In this document: positions 58,676 to 64,000 of the stretch, one piece after another
Layout: each line of letters starts with the position of its first letter
Position numbering within the stretch: the stretch's first letter is position 1
The notes under the pieces: model-generated
Told to the model about the DNA's origin: nothing
Database searches by the model: none
What the model saw: only the letters and a program-made list of their open reading frames with translations
Assembly: GCA_947034885.2 (NCBI GenBank)
Contig: OX344758.2
Span: forward strand, 6,698,501 to 6,762,500
Direction: 5' to 3'
DNA length: 64,000 nt
From: Thuidium tamariscinum
Taxonomy: Eukaryota; Streptophyta; Bryopsida; Hypnales; Thuidiaceae
Program-made: the position numbers and the translations under genes

Positions 58676-58937
58676 AAATTTCACCATGTGTGTACATTAT
58701 AGTGATAATATGATGTTTCAAAAATACAAAAATTTCACCATATGTATACATAACAATGACAAATATGATGGTGTAAACTCAATTTCTATATCATTCTGAA
58801 AATTTCACCATGTATGGACATTATAGTGATAAATGCGATGGTGTAAACTCAATTTCTATATCATTCTGAAAATTTCACCATGTATGTACATTATAGTGAT
58901 AAATGCGATGGTGTAAACTCAATTTTTGTATCATTCT
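58676..58937. repeat. Tandem repeat, 70 bp unit, three copies plus a partial one
   Basis: AATTTCACCATxTxTxxACA starts at 58,731, 58,801 and 58,871, an exact 70 bp period; each unit continues GATGGTGTAAACTCAATTT. A shortened unit begins near 58,676. The last two full units are almost identical. Confidence 0.8.
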
Positions 58938-59624
58938 CTAATAAGAATACAATGGATATTGAAAATACATCCAAAATTCAAATTGCATTAAATCATTAAA
59001 TATTATGAATTTGTTCAAAATTCCAATTAAAGTTTAAACTACAATAGATGACCTTGATTTCATTAGTTGGGCTTGACTCAAAAAACATCATTATATTAAA
59101 GAAAGTTCTAATTTAGAGCAAGGAACAACAACTTCTCAAAATACATTAAGATAGAAAAAATTTCTGTTCGGAAACTTACTAAATTTACAACTATATAAAA
59201 ACAAATACTAGATAAACTAAAAATTAGACTAAAAACTCAATTTAATATTCAATATTTGTAACTCAATAGGAAAGGTCAACAAACAAAAGTAGATGAAAAA
59301 AATGCTTTTCATTTCTTATAAGGACCATGTATTGTCATCCAAATACTATAGAATGGCCCCAACAATGGCATTGGCAGTACTCCAAGGTTAAATTACAAGA
59401 GGTAATTATCATATCAAATGTATTTCTTTAAATCAAAATGGATAATTTTTGTATATCTGTTTTACTTGTTCTTAACTAAATTACATATTTTACTACTTAA
59501 AAAATTAAGAAATTGTAAATGAGAATCTTATAATGAAAGTATTTCATTACTATACTAGAAAGAAAATTCAATTTTAATATTAGTAGGCATCAACATTTAA
59601 CTTTGGATTTTGTGTACATGGGTG
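58938..59624. other. AT-rich gene-poor stretch
   Basis: Nothing recognised. Confidence 0.4.
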
Positions 59625-60407
59625 GTTGCAAGAAACACTTGCCACTTTTCGTAGCATTTTATTAGGGACTGCATTTTTGCTGCATAGTATTGTCAATACT
59701 ATGAGTACTATTAGCAAACTTCCAATATACTATGCTTTTGACATGTGTACTGGAGTCAGGAGTTAATGTAGCCATTGAATGACATTATCATACATATTGT
59801 ATCATTTAAAAAATTTGATAGGCGGACAGATGTGGAAGTACTATGTCTACGTAGCAGTACTTAGGAGCAGAAGACTGCAGTTTTTTTTAGAAAATATAGT
59901 GATCCAATTTTAATTCATTAAAAATAAAAAGTGATTTATTTGTTTATTTTTAATTATGGCCATTTTTTCAAATCTCCTTATCATCACTTTCATCCAAAAA
60001 AATTAGAGTCACAATATTTTTAGAATTTGTAAATGTGCACGCCATTGAGCTATATTATGTAGCATATACATCATCCAAAAATAACTAAAAATTGGATTCC
60101 AAACCATATTCATGAGTTTACTAGGTAGAGGTACACACCACCAAAATATCAACTCAAAAGCATTCATTTTTATTACTACGAACGTAGTGAATTTTTGTTC
60201 ACCTAATGTGTGACAAGTGGACAAAGTTAATTTTCAAATACAAAAAGTTTTTTCCAAAATAAAAAAAATATGGAACCCTCAATCATGAAGTTAGTTATAT
60301 CCAATAAAATTTTTAAGGTCAAAGCTTTTTGGATTCAAAAGTTATACTACAAGAAAAGAAAGTCGTTTTCATTGTGACAACAAATAGGACCGGTGTTTCT
60401 TGCAATG
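59625..60407. mobile_element. TIR element with TTGCAAGAAACAC ends, copy 2 (about 783 bp)
   Basis: Left end GTTGCAAGAAACACTTGCC; right end AAATAGGACCGGTGTTTCTT followed by GCAAT. Same ends as 18,855-19,570, different length. No transposase. A leftward frame at 60,009-60,224 inside has no motif. Confidence 0.55.
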
Positions 60408-60975
60408 ACTCACATCATTTTTATTTCTAATTGTAACTTTATCACTTTAATGTCATTATTTATGTGATAATATCATTGTAATTATTCTAAATACAAGAAG
60501 TATTGTACCTTTGTAGTAGCTTAGATTCAAAGTGATTAATAAAGAAGGTATCTAAATTTTACTAGTGACCTAATTTGCCCCTCAAAAGTACCTATATAAT
60601 AATGGATTGTCTAGTTCATAGAAATTCAAGTAACAAGTGTTATAATCTAATAAATTAGCATCTAACTTGTGATTAAAGTTGGTAACTATGTCTCAACATA
60701 TAAAAATATATTAATAAATACTAATTAGAACTTGAAACTTCTTAAAATTTAATATTTCCTCAAAAAAAACTATAGAAAAATTGTATGGAAAACTTAGATG
60801 AATGCCTAATTTATTTTAATTACATTTTAAATTTTTGATTTGAATGTATTATTTTTTGGATTGCCAAACTAATTTTTGGGTTTCAATTAATTATTAGGTA
60901 GAAGGTTGCCCAAGCTATTAGGAAACTACAACCACAAAATTTTGGAATGATGAGCCTCAACATGTCTCTATTGTC
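60408..60975. other. AT-rich gene-poor stretch
   Basis: Nothing recognised. Confidence 0.4.
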
Positions 60976-61908
60976 TTAACCCCTAAAGGACCACAACTAT
61001 GTTTCTACCAAAACTGCTCCAAAACTGTCATTTTTAGGACAACTACCAAATTTAAAAAATAAAAACATTTTTTGACACATGTTACTGTAGGATCTTTTAG
61101 TGCACTAGTTTGGAAAGATGTAGAAAAAATTTCAGAAATTTCCACCATGTAGATTGCAAGATATTAGTGTTTGAAGTTACAAAAATCATTTTTTTCCACT
61201 ACGAAAATCCGGGCAGTTGCACTTCAGAAGGCCACATATGTATGAAAAAATGTCCAAAATGGTTGCAGCTCTTTAAATTCATTTTTCAATTTAAGTTGGC
61301 TACATGCTTGAAAATTTTCATATCATTTGGAATTGTACAACATGTACAAAAAAAATAGTAAGTAGAAAGAAGTAGAAAACGATTCAAAATACAAAAATGG
61401 TAAAAATTTATTTCTTGAATTGAAAATTGCCAATCCCAATGGTTCAAATGTTTTAATAAACAACCTACACCCAATGTTTTAATTTTTTTCCAAAAATATT
61501 GAAAATTGAGTAAAATAAAGGACTTCAAAGTTTATTTTAGAGAAGAGAATCCTTAACTACCTGCAAACTAAAATTCTTTATAACTTTTGACTCATTAATC
61601 CAAATGGAATGATTCAAAGCTTTCCATGTATATATAAATCTATAAAACCAATTTCAAATTTTTATTTCCAAAAAAAGTGATTTTTTCTAATCTGCCCAAA
61701 CTGCCCGGGTTGAGAAATAAACAACATTTTATGCGATAACTTTTCAACCATGTAGTCAAAAGTCACGAAAATTGTTGGGCTGTGAAGATACTCCTTGTCC
61801 CCACCTTCTATTAAAGTTTGGTTCCAAAATATAGAAATCTCTAGCCACACGTACCTGCCCAAAATCGCTATGTTGCCAAAAAAGGCATGTTGGTCCTTTA
61901 GGGGTTAA
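60976..61908 (-). mobile_element. TTAA-family element, 933 bp, reverse orientation
   Basis: Starts TTAACCCCTAAAGGACCACA and ends TTGGTCCTTTAGGGGTTAA, the best-preserved pair of ends in the window. The interior is the reverse complement of 6,414-7,345. Flanking sequence also contains ATTGTC on both sides (60,970-75 and about 61,912-17); with TTAA as the target this would be chance. Non-autonomous. Confidence 0.7.
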
Positions 61909-63641
61909 ACAATTGTCTCATTTTCATTTGTCTTCATAACTTTTGAACTATTGTGCATTGTTGCTTCATCTATCAATGTAGACAAACATCATAAAAGTTG
62001 AATTTTTTTTATAAGCCCCTAACTTTGAAATATGTCATATTTTGGTTGTCTATGCATAAAGACTTGGTTGTTGGGGCTTTTTTTTTAATATAATTTATAA
62101 TTTATTAACACCTTATTTTGTTCAAAAAGTCATATTCTCTTTGTCGACACTTATGTATACATTATAAAAGTGCACCATTGTCATCAAATTTCCTGAACAT
62201 TGACATAATTTGGAAAAAAACATATTAATTTAATTACTCATTAAATTTTCTTTAGACATCCATGGTCAATTAAGAATGGAATTCACTGCTTTGTGAATGG
62301 AATGTACACTTTTCAAAAGTGGTGAAGATTCATGGGGAGATTATCGTATTGTATGCTTTGATATCAAACAAAAATTTGATATTCATTTCACAACATTATT
62401 AGGAAGAACAAAAGGCTTATTTTCTTAAAATTTATATTGCAATATTTCAACTAGTTTAGAAAAGAATTCAACCTCTTACAATAGGCTTTTTTGAAAAGGT
62501 AGATTGTCATAAAGAAGGTGTTTTTATATAGGGCATATGGTATTCATATAATTCCAAAATAATATTAAAAAAAACAAAATAGACAATTTTTATCTTAAAC
62601 AATGATCTATTTTGTATTTCTTTAACAAAGAAATACCATTCAAATTTTTATTGAGTTTCCAAAATCTAATAAAAAATTATGTTGATATAAACCAATAGTT
62701 CAAAAATATAATAACTAAATATTTAGCAAAATATTATTTATAACAATGTGATTGTTAGATTCTTAAAAAAAAGATACATATCTATTGAAAATTTTAATAA
62801 TTTCTTACTTTTATAATATAATTTTGATAAATTTCAATATATGTATGTATGAATTTTACATATTATTCCAATTTCATAATAAGTTGATGCATCCAATAAG
62901 ATTGAAAGTGACAAAAAATCACACAATAATTAAATTTGTTTTCTAATTCCTAATGTTTCTTTATTAAATCTGTAATAATCTAATCTTAAGACCTAAAGAA
63001 GCCATTCAATTTGAGCCATTTATGTTTTTATCAATTTTGAAATCAATAAGTGTTTGTTTCCTAAGAGTAGTAATGTAGAAAATCTAATTATGATATCTTG
63101 TTGAATAATGTCAAATTCATCAATCTTAAAATTTCAAAAAATTTAGTTTTGAAATAATAATAATTTTTGAAAGAACTAAATTTTTTTTCTTTGAGTGAAA
63201 TGATAGAGCAAGGACATGATTATCTAAGACTTTTTTACAAGAGGAAGAATTTTACCTTCACTAAAGGTGATTATGTGCATGCTTAAAGGTATGCATGCCA
63301 ATTTTTAAAATATTAGAACAATGTGAGATTTTTTTTGATGCCTTTCAATCAAATGAATTAAAGTACGCTAGGAAAAGAAGAACTTTACTTGACCACATCC
63401 TTCATGTATTTCTTCCAACTACTTAATCTCCCTCTTAATGAAGTGAATTTTCTATAGAATATTTTCTTACAAAGACAATTACTGAACATTGGCTAGGTCT
63501 TTTTTCCAAGGCATATCTTTGAAAGTTTTTTTTTGAAGTGTTTGAGAGATTGAAAAGTTACTTGAGGTGGAATATTTGTCCAAGTTGAGATTTTCCCATT
63601 GTAGGCAAGCAATCCAACAAACTATATGGAAAAATAAACAA
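61909..63641. other. AT-rich gene-poor stretch
   Basis: No gene, repeat or element end recognised. Confidence 0.4.
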
Positions 63642-64000
63642 GTTGTTGCAAGAAACACTTGTGCTATTTTGCGTCCCCTATGCATTGGAGAAGTGGTTAT
63701 TTTCTCATAACTATTGCATAGTATGTCCATTTTCTATGATATTTGAAGTGAAGATACACTTGTAATAGTTGTAGACATTTAGTAATTTAAAAAGTAATAT
63801 TTTACTATTTTAAAATTGCCCCAATTACATGTCAACCTTGGTTATTTGGAGGGAATTTAGTACAATTTACAACCCAAAAATGAAAATTTGAAGGTGAAAA
63901 TTGGGATACAAAGACTTCTATTGTAGCTATATAAGATTTTTAAGAGATTTTCTAAACATAATAAACACCTACCTTTGACACATGCTCAAAATACACTACT
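63642..64000. mobile_element. TIR element with TTGCAAGAAACAC end, copy 3, cut by the window edge
   Basis: GTTGTTGCAAGAAACACTTG followed by TGCTATTTTGCGTCC opens the element. The interior (CATAACTATTGCATAG, then ACTATTTTAAAATTGCCCCAATTACATGTCA) is colinear with 18,880-19,060. Confidence 0.5.

Noticed and set aside
1..64000. CRISPR arrays, bacterial operons or phage-type systems
   Set aside because: No spaced repeats or bacterial gene organisation; introns and repeat types are eukaryotic.

Overview
This is nuclear DNA of a land plant. Two signs point there: ADP/ATP carrier genes of plant type, with a long N-terminal extension and one GT-AG intron, and the start of a plant-style F-box gene. The species cannot be fixed from sequence alone. 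Very GC-rich exons lie in AT-rich, transposon-filled DNA, so a seed-free plant (bryophyte, lycophyte or fern) is my tentative guess.

Layout. At 1-1.3 kb is the 5' end of a leftward F-box gene and a possible last exon of an unrecognised gene. From 1.5 to 20.6 kb and from 26.2 to 36.8 kb the DNA is gene-poor and holds small non-autonomous DNA transposons: a ~930 bp TTAA-bounded family with about eight copies, TA-flanked MITEs, a CACTA-ended MITE, a GC-rich MITE and several dispersed repeats. Between 20.9 and 26.2 kb is a higher-complexity island with no gene I can identify. It holds one long open frame broken by a single TGA and a ~400 bp imperfect hairpin.

The core of the window is 36.8-57.4 kb. 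It carries three ADP/ATP carrier (adenine nucleotide translocator) genes. Copy A (37.8-39.3 kb, minus) is followed by a relic of a LINE-like gag gene. Copies B (43.7-45.0 kb, minus) and C (53.7-55.0 kb, plus) sit in opposite arms of a large palindrome. The arms are 42,450-46,667 and 52,006-56,223 (4.2 kb each), around a 5.3 kb spacer. Every arm coordinate x maps to 98,673 minus x with no indel, and I saw no mismatch in the stretches compared. Identity drops abruptly to roughly 93% just outside the arms, where a 371 bp hAT-like MITE with an 8 bp target duplication is present on the left side only. The spacer holds a candidate two-exon gene of unknown function.

The three carrier genes would all make the same inner-membrane protein, which exchanges mitochondrial ATP for cytosolic ADP. 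B and C encode identical 388-residue proteins. Copy A differs at ten residues, some in strongly conserved positions, has lost the far-upstream part of the B/C 5' region, and carries ~215 bp of extra intron sequence. The last 6 kb are again gene-poor, with tandem repeats and transposon copies.
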